Shown: positions 1 to 7,196 of the stretch, piece by piece
How positions within the stretch are numbered: the first letter of the stretch is position 1
Layout: each line of letters begins with the position of its first letter
NCBI GenBank assembly: GCA_964369525.1
Contig: CAYJEW010000015.1
Coordinates: forward strand, 1 to 46,932
Length of the DNA stretch: 46,932 nucleotides
Origin: JAAYCI01 sp964369525
Lineage (GTDB): Bacteria > Bacillota > Clostridia > Oscillospirales > Ruminococcaceae
Reading direction: 5' to 3'
Made by a program: the position numbers and the translations under genes
The notes under the pieces: model-generated
What the model saw: only the letters and a program-made list of their open reading frames with translations
Told to the model about the DNA's origin: nothing
The model's database searches: none

Positions 1-50
1 CCGCCGCTTGAGGTGGTTTATTTTTATGGTTATGGCTCTTTTGGTTTTGT

Positions 51-332
51 CTATTCTTTTATTGCTAGAGGCTCTTCGGGCGCAGGAGCTTCGGCAGGTG
101 CGGCGGCCTCTGGGGCGTCGTCGGTCTGTTGGGTGGCAAAAAGTGCCGCAATTTGGTCTGGGTTTAGTGTGCCGCCGCCGGACGCAGAAGAAGAGGCGTC
201 CTGTGGAGTAGGCGCCTCTTGAGTGTTTTCCAAAGTTTCATTTTTTGCAGCGTCGGCGGCTTGCGCGGCCGCAGAGCTGGGCATGATTTTTTGGAACATT
301 TTTGACTTGTCTAAATCTTTCTTGCTGGGCAT
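51..332 (-). CDS. Small Ala/Pro-rich protein of unknown function, downstream of parA
   Basis: I do not recognise this 93-residue protein. It begins with a short basic, helical segment (KKDLDKSKMFQKIMPS) and is then low in complexity, rich in Ala, Pro, Glu and Gln, and probably disordered. A single ordered-looking motif, LNPDQIAALFATQQ, sits near residues 55-68; it resembles the LSQxEIDALL peptide at the N-terminus of FliM, FliN and FliY (this window's FliM has LSQSQIDALL). It starts 3 bp after the parA stop codon, so the two are surely cotranscribed. It has no ParB features such as a helix-turn-helix or ParB/Srx motif. A partner or adaptor of the ATPase is an inference only. Confidence 0.6.
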   Translation of the reverse strand: MPSKKDLDKSKMFQKIMPSSAAAQAADAAKNETLENTQEAPTPQDASSSASGGGTLNPDQIAALFATQQTDDAPEAAAPAEAPAPEEPLAIKE

Positions 333-335
333 TTG

Positions 336-1100
336 TTAGCAACTCTCCCGATATAAAATCTCGTCTGCCAGTGAGAGGTAGTCTTTTGCGGTGATGTTGC
401 GGGGGGAATATTCAACGATGTTGCGCTGCATGGCATGAGCCTCAGTAATGGCTACGCTGTTACGGATGCAGGTGCGGAAAAGTGGTATTTCAAGCTCGGC
501 CGAAATCATTTCGGCGGTGCCTTTTATCTCGCCTGCAAGGGTTGTGCGGGGCATGTATCGGGTGAGAAGTATGCCGCCATATTGTAGCTTTGGGTTACAG
601 TATGTTTTTACATGCGTTACGGTTTCGTACAGCTGAGTGATGCCCTGCAAGCTAAAAATATCGCTTAGCATAGGGATAATTAGCTGGTCGGCCGCAGTGA
701 AGGCGTTTACCGTTAGCACGCTTAGCGCAGGAGGAGTGTCGATAAGTATAAAGTCGTACTCTTCACGCAGTGGGCGCAGCGCATTATATAGCAAAAACTC
801 GCGGCCTTGGCCTGTGAACTCAAGCTCGGCACTGCTAAGCAGAATGTTTGAGGGGATAAGGTCGGTCATAAAAGTGTGCTGTATGGCGGCGCGTGCTGTG
901 CATTCGCCGTTTAGCACCTCGTATGTGGTTGCAACGCCCTCGTTTTCAGCGGCCATGCTGAAGCTTAAGTTACTCTGTGGGTCCATATCCACAGCCAAAA
1001 CGTGCTTGCCACGCTTTTTTAAAGCTGCGGCCAATGCGTTGGTGGTGGTGGTTTTGCCCACGCCGCCTTTCTGGTTAGAAACGGCGATGATGCGACCCAT
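336..1100 (-). CDS. parA: ParA/Soj-family partitioning ATPase
   Basis: A 254-residue P-loop ATPase of the ParA/MinD class. The deviant Walker A motif KGGVGKTT is at residues 11-18 with its signature lysine, followed by DMDPQSNLS (A' motif, about residue 40) and LIDTPPALS (Walker B, about residue 119). ParA proteins dimerise on ATP, bind DNA or a cell pole and position cargo such as chromosome origins, plasmids or chemotaxis arrays. The protein begins directly at the P-loop and lacks the N-terminal activator extension (DQAxxLR) of FlhG, so Soj/ParC-like is the better call. No parB or parS site is visible nearby. The gene is divergent from flgM and has its own promoter. Confidence 0.88.
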   Translation of the reverse strand: MGRIIAVSNQKGGVGKTTTTNALAAALKKRGKHVLAVDMDPQSNLSFSMAAENEGVATTYEVLNGECTARAAIQHTFMTDLIPSNILLSSAELEFTGQGREFLLYNALRPLREEYDFILIDTPPALSVLTVNAFTAADQLIIPMLSDIFSLQGITQLYETVTHVKTYCNPKLQYGGILLTRYMPRTTLAGEIKGTAEMISAELEIPLFRTCIRNSVAITEAHAMQRNIVEYSPRNITAKDYLSLADEILYRESC

Positions 1101-1155
1101 GAAAAACCCCCCTATCTTGTTGAAGAACTAACGAATACGGTGCTCGAGATACAAC

Positions 1156-1177
1156 ATAATGTGTCTATACACATTAT
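1156..1177. promoter_or_regulatory. 9-bp inverted repeat, candidate operator of parA
   Basis: ATAATGTGT-CTAT-ACACATTAT, with perfect 9-bp arms around 4 bp. It covers the -10 hexamer and probable start point of the parA promoter, the classic place for a repressor site. The binding protein is unknown. Confidence 0.5.
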
Positions 1178-1201
1178 AGCCCACAATACACCAGAATACA
1201 A
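1173..1201 (-). promoter_or_regulatory. Sigma-A promoter of parA
   Basis: On the minus strand, TTGTAT (1196-1201), a 17-bp spacer and a consensus TATAAT (1173-1178), about 70 bp upstream of the parA start. Confidence 0.75.
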
Positions 1202-1275
1202 GAATTATTTAGAGCGCATATGCGTGAGCGGGCGGGGATATTTGGCGCTGTAACCATTTTGTAATAATTTTTTAC

Positions 1276-1302
1276 TTAATTATATTTAATAACTGTCGAT
1301 AA
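1276..1302 (+). promoter_or_regulatory. Sigma-28 (SigD)-type promoter of the flgM operon
   Basis: TTAA (1276-1279), exactly 15 bp, then GTCGATAA (1295-1302), close to the SigD consensus TAAA-N15-GCCGATAT. It lies about 60 bp upstream of flgM, a gene normally under SigD control. The fliD promoter has the same TTAA-N15-GNCG layout. Confidence 0.65.
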
Positions 1303-1360
1303 TATTTTTAAGGAAGAAGCGAAACGCCATGCTTGTCCTTGTAAATAGGAGGATAACCTC

Positions 1361-1663
1361 ATGAAAATTAATCTCACAGGGTATGAAAAATACCAATCCT
1401 ACGTGCAAAAAACTAAAGGCGGCGAAAAGCCTACCGGAAAGAGTTTTGCGCAGAGTTTAGCTGCGCGCGCAGACACTGTTACGCTTAGTGCCGAGGCTTC
1501 TGCACGCAAAGTTGCGGGTGGGTTTGCTGCAGATATTGCAAGCGAGCTGGACGGCGCAGCCGGAGCGCAGCGCGTGCAAGAGTTGCGCGAAGCTGTGCAG
1601 GCGGGCAGCTATAGTGTGGACGCAGCTGATGTTGCTGACGCAATGTTGAACTTGAAGGTATAG
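1361..1663 (+). CDS. flgM: FlgM, anti-sigma-28 factor
   Basis: A 100-residue FlgM. It binds sigma-28 (SigD/FliA) in the cytoplasm and blocks late flagellar transcription until it is exported or neutralised at hook completion. The C-terminal half carries the family signature: DTVTLSAEA near residue 40, then VQELREAVQAGSYSVDAADVADAML, the sigma-binding helices. The length is typical. A strong AGGAGG lies 8 bp before the ATG; its GAGG can pair with CCTC just before the start codon in a small hairpin. It is first in an operon with flgN-like, flgK and flgL, as in B. subtilis, and is preceded by a sigma-28-type promoter, so it probably feeds back on its own synthesis. Confidence 0.93.
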   Translation: MKINLTGYEKYQSYVQKTKGGEKPTGKSFAQSLAARADTVTLSAEASARKVAGGFAADIASELDGAAGAQRVQELREAVQAGSYSVDAADVADAMLNLKV

Positions 1664-1713
1664 TAAGTCGGTGATTTAGTGAACGCAATATGGTGAAAGG
1701 ATGGGACTGCCGG

Positions 1714-2199
1714 ATGCAATCTTCTGAAAAGCACGATGCGTTTATTGCGTTTATGAGTGACTATACAGACTTTTTAAGCAAGATGTGTGCAGATGAGAGC
1801 AACAAGCTGGCGGCAATTGCCAGCAGGGAGCTTGTGCAGATTGAGCAGAGCATCACTACATCGCAGGCCAATGCAAAGCAGCTGCAAAATCTTGAAGAGA
1901 AGCGGCTGCGGCTACAAAGTGAAGCTGGGTATGAAGGCATGAGCTTTCGCCAGCTTATAGGCACAGCACCGGCTGTGCAACAAGACGGCTTGTGGAAACT
2001 GTTTTCAAAGTTTGAAAACAATGTGGCCGAGATAAAATTTTTTAACGATAAAAGCATGGCTATGGCCAGAGATAATATGGTTGTAATGGACCCTGAGGCG
2101 GTGTTGGCGGCGCAGGGCGGGGCAAAACCAAACAACCCATATGAAGATATACGAAGCAGGCAAGAAGGGCCGAGCGGATTACTTGAAACCAAGGTGTAA
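1714..2199 (+). CDS. flgN: FlgN-family flagellar export chaperone
   Basis: A helical, coiled-coil-rich protein of 161 residues at the position of B. subtilis flgN (yvyG), between flgM and flgK. FlgN chaperones the hook-filament junction proteins FlgK and FlgL and delivers them to the FlhA export gate. Similarity is weak, as is usual for this family, so the call rests on the all-alpha heptad-like pattern, size and synteny. An ATG at 1690 is also open, but AAAGGATGG at 1696-1704 fits better as the ribosome site for the ATG at 1714, giving MQSSEKHDAF. The end, KPNNPYEDIRSRQEGPS, looks unstructured. Confidence 0.8.
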   Translation: MQSSEKHDAFIAFMSDYTDFLSKMCADESNKLAAIASRELVQIEQSITTSQANAKQLQNLEEKRLRLQSEAGYEGMSFRQLIGTAPAVQQDGLWKLFSKFENNVAEIKFFNDKSMAMARDNMVVMDPEAVLAAQGGAKPNNPYEDIRSRQEGPSGLLETKV

Positions 2200-2225
2200 A
2201 CTACACATACAAATGAGGTATGATG

Positions 2226-3779
2226 ATGATAAGACCAACATTTATGGGGTTTGAATCGGCAACACGTGGCCTTATGACCAATCAAAAGGCGCTTGACATT
2301 GTAGGAAACAACACCACCAACATTGGGGTTACCGGGTATACCCGCCAAAGGGTAGACCTTGTGTCGGTTTCTTCAAACACGCAGTATTCCCGTTATAGCC
2401 AAAACACCACCTCGCTTGCGGGGCAGGGTGTTAATGTGTATGGCGTATCGCAGATTCGTGATGATTTTTTAGATAAGCGTTTCCGCGAAGAATACACAGA
2501 TGTTGGTTACTATAGCGCAACGTCTTCCATCTTGGAAGATCTTGCCAACTCGATGGACGAAATTGCGCCGGCCACCATGAACGTGGCCATGGAGAACTTT
2601 CAAAACGCGTGGGACCAGATGCTTAGCCCGAATACCGACGAGGCCTCGGGGGCAAGCAACCTTTTGGCAAATGCAACACAGCTTGTGCAGGTGTTTCAGC
2701 AGATGTCGGCCAAGATAGATAATGTGTGGGGCCAGCAGCAGTATAACCTAGAGCTTAATATAGAAAATGTGAACTCTATTTTGGAGCGCGTAGCACAGCT
2801 GAATGATGCAATTCGTGAACAACAGTTTAACTCGATGGGCATGGACAACGAGTTGTATCAGCCACTTGAGCTTATGGACCAGCGCAATGTTCTTTTAGAC
2901 CAGCTGGCCGAGTATGCAGATATTCATTATGAGGCGGCTGATGATGGGCAGGTTACCGTGTGGCTTGGCGAGAAGGACGAGACCAACCCGCCGGCAGTTT
3001 CGGGGGATAGCTTCCGCACGCTTAGCACTTCGGTGAATGATAGCGACCCGCAGTACAAAACAATGCGTGTGTATTGGGCGGATACAGGCGTAGATATGGC
3101 ATCTTTTTCCGGCGCTATCAGAGGATCGCTTGATATGCTGAATGGGCGCGGTGCAGAGATGGACGGACTGCGCGGCGAAACCTACACACAAGGTATATTG
3201 TATTATAAAGACAAGATAGATGAGTTTGCCAGAGAGGTAGTGGACTCGTTTAACAGGGTGGTTGAGTATGTGTACCCCGGCACGGTAAACGAGCCGTATG
3301 ACCCACCCAGATATAAAGCAATGTTCTCGTTTGAGAATGATTCATACGAAAATGCCGCAGGCCTTAAGATTAGCGATGAGTGGCAGGCAGACTCGAGCTA
3401 CATTATTAGCGATATACGCTTTAAAGTTTTGGAAAACGGCGATAGGGATAATACGTTTGCGGCAAACGTTTCGGATGTGTTTAAAGCCACACAGGATTTT
3501 GGAGAATTCAGCGGAACATTTTATGAGTATATATCGTTTTATTCGGTAACCAAACTGGGCAATGATAAGGCCTATGCTGATAGCCGTCTTGAGGCCGTTA
3601 CCACCGTGGCAGACAATTTATTGAACGAGATTCAGCAGGTGTCGGGCGTTTCGATGGAAGAAGAAGGCGTGGACCTGATGATGTACCAAAAAGCGTATGA
3701 AGCTGTATCGCGTGTGTTTACAACGCTAGACGAACTGCTGGACACATTGATTAATAGCACCGGCCGTGTGGGCCTATAG
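2226..3779 (+). CDS. flgK: FlgK, hook-filament junction protein 1 (HAP1)
   Basis: Forms the first junction ring between hook and filament and is secreted by the flagellar type III system. The N-terminus has the rod/hook family signature GFESATRGLMTNQKALDIVG followed by NNTTNIGVTGYTRQ, and the C-terminus has EEGVDLMMYQKAYEAVSRVF, the amphipathic helix pair typical of FlgK. Three consecutive ATG codons (2220, 2223, 2226) are possible; GAGG at 2215-2218 is best spaced for the third, giving 517 residues beginning MIRPTFMGF. Cotranscribed with flgM, flgN and flgL. The usual Asn of NNIANxxTxGY is intact, but the motif reads NNTTNIG, a mild divergence. Confidence 0.95.
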   Translation: MIRPTFMGFESATRGLMTNQKALDIVGNNTTNIGVTGYTRQRVDLVSVSSNTQYSRYSQNTTSLAGQGVNVYGVSQIRDDFLDKRFREEYTDVGYYSATSSILEDLANSMDEIAPATMNVAMENFQNAWDQMLSPNTDEASGASNLLANATQLVQVFQQMSAKIDNVWGQQQYNLELNIENVNSILERVAQLNDAIREQQFNSMGMDNELYQPLELMDQRNVLLDQLAEYADIHYEAADDGQVTVWLGEKDETNPPAVSGDSFRTLSTSVNDSDPQYKTMRVYWADTGVDMASFSGAIRGSLDMLNGRGAEMDGLRGETYTQGILYYKDKIDEFAREVVDSFNRVVEYVYPGTVNEPYDPPRYKAMFSFENDSYENAAGLKISDEWQADSSYIISDIRFKVLENGDRDNTFAANVSDVFKATQDFGEFSGTFYEYISFYSVTKLGNDKAYADSRLEAVTTVADNLLNEIQQVSGVSMEEEGVDLMMYQKAYEAVSRVFTTLDELLDTLINSTGRVGL

Positions 3780-3838
3780 TTTTGGAATAAGCTTTTGTTT
3801 TTAATAAACTTGGATTTTGGTCGTAGGAGGAATGCACC

Positions 3839-4873
3839 GTGCGTATAACACACCAGATGCTAAGCCGCAACTATCTTAAGCGGATGAATACAAATTTGAG
3901 CAGTCTTACCCGCTCGAATGAGAAGATGGCCAGCGGGCGTGCTTACGACAAAAGCTGGGAGGACGTAAACAGTGCCGGTAAGGCACTGAGGGTGCGCCGC
4001 CTTATAGCCGACAACGAGCGTTATCAGTCGGCAATACAGGACATAGAGGGGCGTGTGGAAGCGGCCGAAGAGGGCCTGCGCGCTGTAAACAGCCTGCTTA
4101 TTCAAGCGGAAGACCGTGTGGTGGCGGGATTGAACGACACTATGGCACCTGAAGACCGTGAAAAGCTGGCTACCGAGCTGGGGCAGCTGCAGGGCGAAAT
4201 TCTTCAGGTTATGAATAGCCAGTTTTCAAACTCATATCTTTACAATGCGGCAGGCAACGCCGACGGCTCGCCTCCATTTAGCACAAGTTCCGGTGGAGAT
4301 TTGCTGTATAACGGATATCGAGTGGATGACCTGCAGACCAGCTCAAGCGGCGAGATAATGTTTTTTGACACCGCAACAAACACCTATGAGCCGATACTGT
4401 GGAACGAAGAAAACTTTGTGAACATAGGCTACGGCTACCAGATAGATGCAAACGGCGAGGTTGACCCCAATACTGCGTTTCAAAGTACAGTGTCGGGCGT
4501 GGAGGCGTTTGGATTTGGGCGCAGTGCCGACGGCACACCGGTGAATGTTTACAGTCTTTTTGGCAGCATGGTGGATAATTTAAATACCAACAATATGGAC
4601 GGCCTAAACCAAGACCTTGCAGGTATACCTGTGGCAATGGAGGCGCTGCTTACATCTATTACCGAGATAGGCGCACGCGGAGCTACGCTGGATGACACAA
4701 TGTCGCGCCTAGAAAGCGAGTATATAAATCTTGTGGAAACCCAGGGTGAGCTTGAGTCTATTGACCTGTCGGAAGAGATTATTCATAACAAGAGCTATGA
4801 AATGAGCTGGATGGTTACATTGCAGCTGGGAAGTAAAATTTTGCCGCAGACTATTTTTGATTTTATAAGTTAA
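3839..4873 (+). CDS. flgL: FlgL, hook-filament junction protein 3 (HAP3)
   Basis: Second junction protein, connecting FlgK to flagellin. The N-terminus MRITHQMLSRNYLKRMN is the FlgL/flagellin D0 helix, and the C-terminus (SYEMSWMVTLQLGSKILPQ) is the matching D0 helix ending in the family's KILPQTxxDF-like tail. It starts with GTG, 8 bp after a perfect AGGAGG at 3825-3830. At 344 residues it is slightly longer than B. subtilis FlgL; the extra length lies in the acidic, surface-exposed middle (about 135-230). It directly follows flgK in the sigma-28-type operon. Confidence 0.94.
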   Translation: MRITHQMLSRNYLKRMNTNLSSLTRSNEKMASGRAYDKSWEDVNSAGKALRVRRLIADNERYQSAIQDIEGRVEAAEEGLRAVNSLLIQAEDRVVAGLNDTMAPEDREKLATELGQLQGEILQVMNSQFSNSYLYNAAGNADGSPPFSTSSGGDLLYNGYRVDDLQTSSSGEIMFFDTATNTYEPILWNEENFVNIGYGYQIDANGEVDPNTAFQSTVSGVEAFGFGRSADGTPVNVYSLFGSMVDNLNTNNMDGLNQDLAGIPVAMEALLTSITEIGARGATLDDTMSRLESEYINLVETQGELESIDLSEEIIHNKSYEMSWMVTLQLGSKILPQTIFDFIS

Positions 4874-4930
4874 ACCTTATGCTGATACTTGTTTGCAGAT
4901 GTACTTAAGTACGATAGGAGGGATGTGTGA

Positions 4931-5527
4931 ATGGTACGCCCAGTGCTTGAAATTACCACAACTCCGGCGCAGTATGAATATGAATTTGTGCGTGCTAAGC
5001 TGGAGATAAACCAAGAATTGCCGCAGGTTGAGCGCACGGTTACGCGAGCGACCTTAAACATGAAGCAGCAGGCAGGCCGTTTTGAGATGAATACGGTGCG
5101 GCGCCGCAGTGACATGGGCTTTAAAGGTGTGGTAGAGCGTGCCAAGTATGAGGCAGAGCAAGGCCGAAGCCAAGCTTTGGAAGCCACGGCCACATACGCT
5201 GAAATTGGAAATCAATTGGCGAAGATTTCTCAAGGAGCCAATATACCTGATACTATGTGGAGCCAAAGTATGAAGCATAATCAGGGTGATTTGGTGCTTG
5301 TGCCTGTGTCGCCGATAGATATTCATTATATTCCGGCAACGCTAGCAACCGATTTTAAGCCAGGAGAGATTAAAGCCGACTGGAATGTGGGCAGAGCTAA
5401 GCTGGACTTTGTGCCGGGCTCGTTTAAGCTGAATTTTACGCAGTATGCTTCTATTAATATTGAATACACCGGCGGCTTTAACTATGCGCCGCCAAGTGCA
5501 GACCCGAACTACGAAGCACGAGCGTAA
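4931..5527 (+). CDS. DUF6470 (YviE-like) flagellar operon protein
   Basis: A 198-residue protein in the position of B. subtilis yviE, between flgL and fliW. No biochemical role is established for the family. The sequence matches it in layout: an N-terminal beta strand (PVLEITTTPAQYEYEF), a charged helical middle (RARLNMKQQ-like to EATATYAEIGNQLAKIS), and a C-terminal beta-rich half ending in SINIEYTGGFNYAPPSADPNY. There is no signal peptide and no membrane segment. AGGAGGG lies just upstream of the ATG. Synteny with late flagellar genes suggests a role in filament assembly or flagellin homeostasis, which is inference. Confidence 0.75.
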   Translation: MVRPVLEITTTPAQYEYEFVRAKLEINQELPQVERTVTRATLNMKQQAGRFEMNTVRRRSDMGFKGVVERAKYEAEQGRSQALEATATYAEIGNQLAKISQGANIPDTMWSQSMKHNQGDLVLVPVSPIDIHYIPATLATDFKPGEIKADWNVGRAKLDFVPGSFKLNFTQYASINIEYTGGFNYAPPSADPNYEARA

Positions 5528-5536
5528 TAAATGCGC

Positions 5537-5564
5537 CAGCCATGTGGGATATCCCACATGGCTG
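5537..5564. repeat. 28-bp perfect palindrome between yviE-like gene and fliW
   Basis: CAGCCATGTGGGAT immediately followed by its exact reverse complement. As RNA it would form an 11-12 bp hairpin with a tight loop. It is not followed by a T-run, so it is a poor intrinsic terminator; a protein-binding site or mRNA-stabilising hairpin is possible. Confidence 0.7.
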
Positions 5565-5578
5565 ATTATGTATATTGC

Positions 5579-5607
5579 TTGGAATAAGTAGCGAAGGTAT
5601 GTAATAT
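5579..5607 (+). promoter_or_regulatory. Possible sigma-A promoter for fliW-csrA
   Basis: TTGGAA, a 17-bp spacer and TAATAT in an AT-rich stretch 40-60 bp upstream of fliW (each hexamer 4 of 6 to consensus). It would let fliW-csrA be made independently of the sigma-28 operon. Confidence 0.35.
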
Positions 5608-5641
5608 TATATATTTTATAATGGCCCTGAAAGGATATTAT

Positions 5642-6076
5642 ATGACGGTAGATACACGAGATTTTGGTAGCATAGAGCTAAATGAAAATGCAGTGGTGGA
5701 GTTTCGCGCACCTATTTTTGGGTTTGATGGGTTGCGCAGGTTTGTGCTTTTGAGTGACGATAAGGCAGGCCCGGGGCTTATGTGGCTGCAATCGCTTGAG
5801 GATAAAGAAGTGTGCTTTATTTTGCTAGATCCAATGGAGATTGGCATTGAGTATGCACCTGAGATTTCCGGCGAAACGGTGGAGTTATTGCAGCTGGATG
5901 ATGCGCCAATTATAAGGGTTATTGCGGTGGTGCCACAAGATTTTAAAGACACCACAGTTAACCTTAAAAGCCCGATTGTTATAAACAAAAAAAATCAATG
6001 GGCGGCACAAACTATTTTGGAGGCAGAGTATTCTATCCGCATGCGCCTGTTTGATGAAGGGGGCGCCTTATGCTAA
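5642..6076 (+). CDS. fliW: FliW, flagellar assembly factor and CsrA antagonist
   Basis: FliW binds flagellin and, when flagellin is secreted, is released to bind CsrA and relieve repression of hag translation. The 144-residue protein has the beta-barrel family pattern: FGSIELNENAVVEFRAPIFGFDGLRRFVLL, then LMWLQSLEDKEVCFILLDP, and the C-terminal VNLKSPIVINKKNQWAAQ motif. An upstream in-frame ATG at 5621 has no ribosome site, whereas GAAAGGA at 5629-5634 serves the ATG at 5642 (MTVDTRDFG), which I chose. The stop codon overlaps the csrA start by 7 bp, so the two are translationally coupled, as expected for a partner-switch pair. Confidence 0.95.
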   Translation: MTVDTRDFGSIELNENAVVEFRAPIFGFDGLRRFVLLSDDKAGPGLMWLQSLEDKEVCFILLDPMEIGIEYAPEISGETVELLQLDDAPIIRVIAVVPQDFKDTTVNLKSPIVINKKNQWAAQTILEAEYSIRMRLFDEGGALC

Positions 6077-6342
6077 TATTAACGCGCAAAACCGGGCAAG
6101 GCTTTACTATAGGCGATAATATTGAAATTACCATAACCGAGGTTTCGGGCGATAAGGTGCGGGTTGGAATAAGCGCGCCTAAAGAGGTGAAGGTTTTGCG
6201 CAGCGAGCTTGCCCAAACGGTGGAGCATAATGTGCAAGCGGCACATAGTGCTGCGGCTAACATGCGTGCGCTTGCAGCAGGGCTAAAGCAGGCAGGGCAT
6301 GGCAAAGGGGCGAATGCATCTTTGCAAAAGAAAGACGATTAG
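6070..6342 (+). CDS. csrA: CsrA, RNA-binding carbon storage regulator
   Basis: A post-transcriptional regulator that binds GGA motifs in mRNA leaders; in B. subtilis its target is the flagellin (hag) message. The core fold (MLILTRKTGQGFTIGDNIEITITEVSGDKVRVGISAPKEV-type, residues 1-45) is highly conserved, including the N-terminal LILTRK strand and the GISAPKEVKVLR RNA-binding edge. At 90 residues it is longer than most CsrA proteins (60-75): the extra C-terminal tail from about residue 58 is Ala-rich, then Gly/Lys-rich. In Gram-positive CsrA the C-terminal extension is where FliW docks. Coupled to fliW; a terminator follows. Confidence 0.95.
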   Translation: MLILTRKTGQGFTIGDNIEITITEVSGDKVRVGISAPKEVKVLRSELAQTVEHNVQAAHSAAANMRALAAGLKQAGHGKGANASLQKKDD

Positions 6343-6369
6343 AACTATCGCTGGGATGTGCATTTAAAA

Positions 6370-6418
6370 GCTGCCGTCCAAAGGCGTTGCAACAAACGCT
6401 TGGCGGCAGCAAATTTTT
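6370..6418 (+). terminator. Intrinsic terminator after csrA
   Basis: GCTGCCG..CCAA..GCGTT paired with AACGC..TTGG..CGGCAGC (small bulges), then AAATTTTT. It ends the flgM-csrA operon and also lies downstream of the minus-strand gene at 6449. Confidence 0.85.
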
Positions 6419-6448
6419 AAATAATATAATTTTTGGGTTAAAAGTTTT

Positions 6449-7036
6449 TTAGAAGGGTTCGAGGTCTCGTTTTTCCAGGCGAGCGCTGTAGGCCGATAAA
6501 GCAACGGTGTTTTCGGTGGTGGTTTTCTCAACATGGCAATACAAAAGGTATTCTCCGCGGCGCAGCTCTAGTTGTTTTTTGCAGCGCAGAGGAAGTTTGC
6601 GCAGGGTGAGAAAATCTATTTCGGCAGAGAGCTGCAAAAGACTGTTTGCTTCTTGGGCCCAGCGGCTGTGCAAGGTGATACTTTTTTCGGACAGGTATAC
6701 AACTTCGGCGCTAAACCCACCGCCTTTAGCTGATATTTCGGCTTCCATGTGGATGTTGCAGGCAAGCAGCCTTCGGGTTTTGGCGGCCAGCGTAGGGTTT
6801 ATATCCACAAGGCGAACCAGCTTGCCGGAAGACAGATAGACACTACCCTCGTATGTTGCCAGCGTGCGTTCGCTGTGGGCCCATTCTATCATGGCGGGGG
6901 TGCCAAGCGGAAGTAGCGGCACAAAGTCGCTAGTGAAGTTTATGGCATTATCGCCAGGCAAAAAATGTGCCTGGCCAAGCTCGTTAATAGTATTGTAGGA
7001 AGAGGTAAATTTTGCGGGAAACGCAAGGTACTCCAT
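6449..7036 (-). CDS. Unrecognised protein, possibly a degenerate PilZ/YcgR-like protein
   Basis: 195 residues, cytoplasmic, no signal peptide. It reads as two beta-rich halves: about 1-95 (NFTSDFVPLLPLGTPAMIEW...) and about 96-195 (AEVVYLSEKSITLHSRWAQE...LRCKKQLELRRGEYLLYCHVE...AYSARLEKRDLE). That resembles the two-domain plan of YcgR/MotI (YpfA), whose PilZ half binds c-di-GMP and brakes the motor. The hallmark RxxxR and D/NxSxxG motifs are missing (KTRRLL and YLSEKSITL stand in their place), so c-di-GMP binding is doubtful and family membership is inference. It has an AAGGAGAT ribosome site and is the only minus-strand gene inside the flagellar block. Confidence 0.6.
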   Translation of the reverse strand: MEYLAFPAKFTSSYNTINELGQAHFLPGDNAINFTSDFVPLLPLGTPAMIEWAHSERTLATYEGSVYLSSGKLVRLVDINPTLAAKTRRLLACNIHMEAEISAKGGGFSAEVVYLSEKSITLHSRWAQEANSLLQLSAEIDFLTLRKLPLRCKKQLELRRGEYLLYCHVEKTTTENTVALSAYSARLEKRDLEPF

Positions 7037-7196
7037 AAAGGTAAATCTCCTTAGTGTGGCGGAAGCCTACCTGCGCAGCACTTTCTGGCTTTAGCACTTT
7101 TGGCGGTATAAAAAATTGTGCGTGGTATGCGCAGCTCGGATTATATGGTTTTGTCAAAGAAAAGCGCTGTTGCGCCGGAAAGGTTGAAAAATAGGT

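Noticed and set aside
336..1100. Calling the ATPase FlhG (MinD-like flagellar number regulator)
   Set aside because: No N-terminal DQAxxLR helix, length and P-loop start match Soj/ParA, and flhF is not adjacent.
1300..1360. CsrA-regulated leader of flgM (two GGA motifs, AAGGA/TCCTT pairing, GAGG-ATAA-CCTC over the ribosome site)
   Set aside because: The stems are only 4-5 bp and GGA is not in a hairpin loop; too weak to call.
6492..6499. GCCGATAA on the plus strand within the minus-strand gene
   Set aside because: No -35 tetramer at 15 bp and it lies within a gene; similarly 7380-7387 and 25110-25117.
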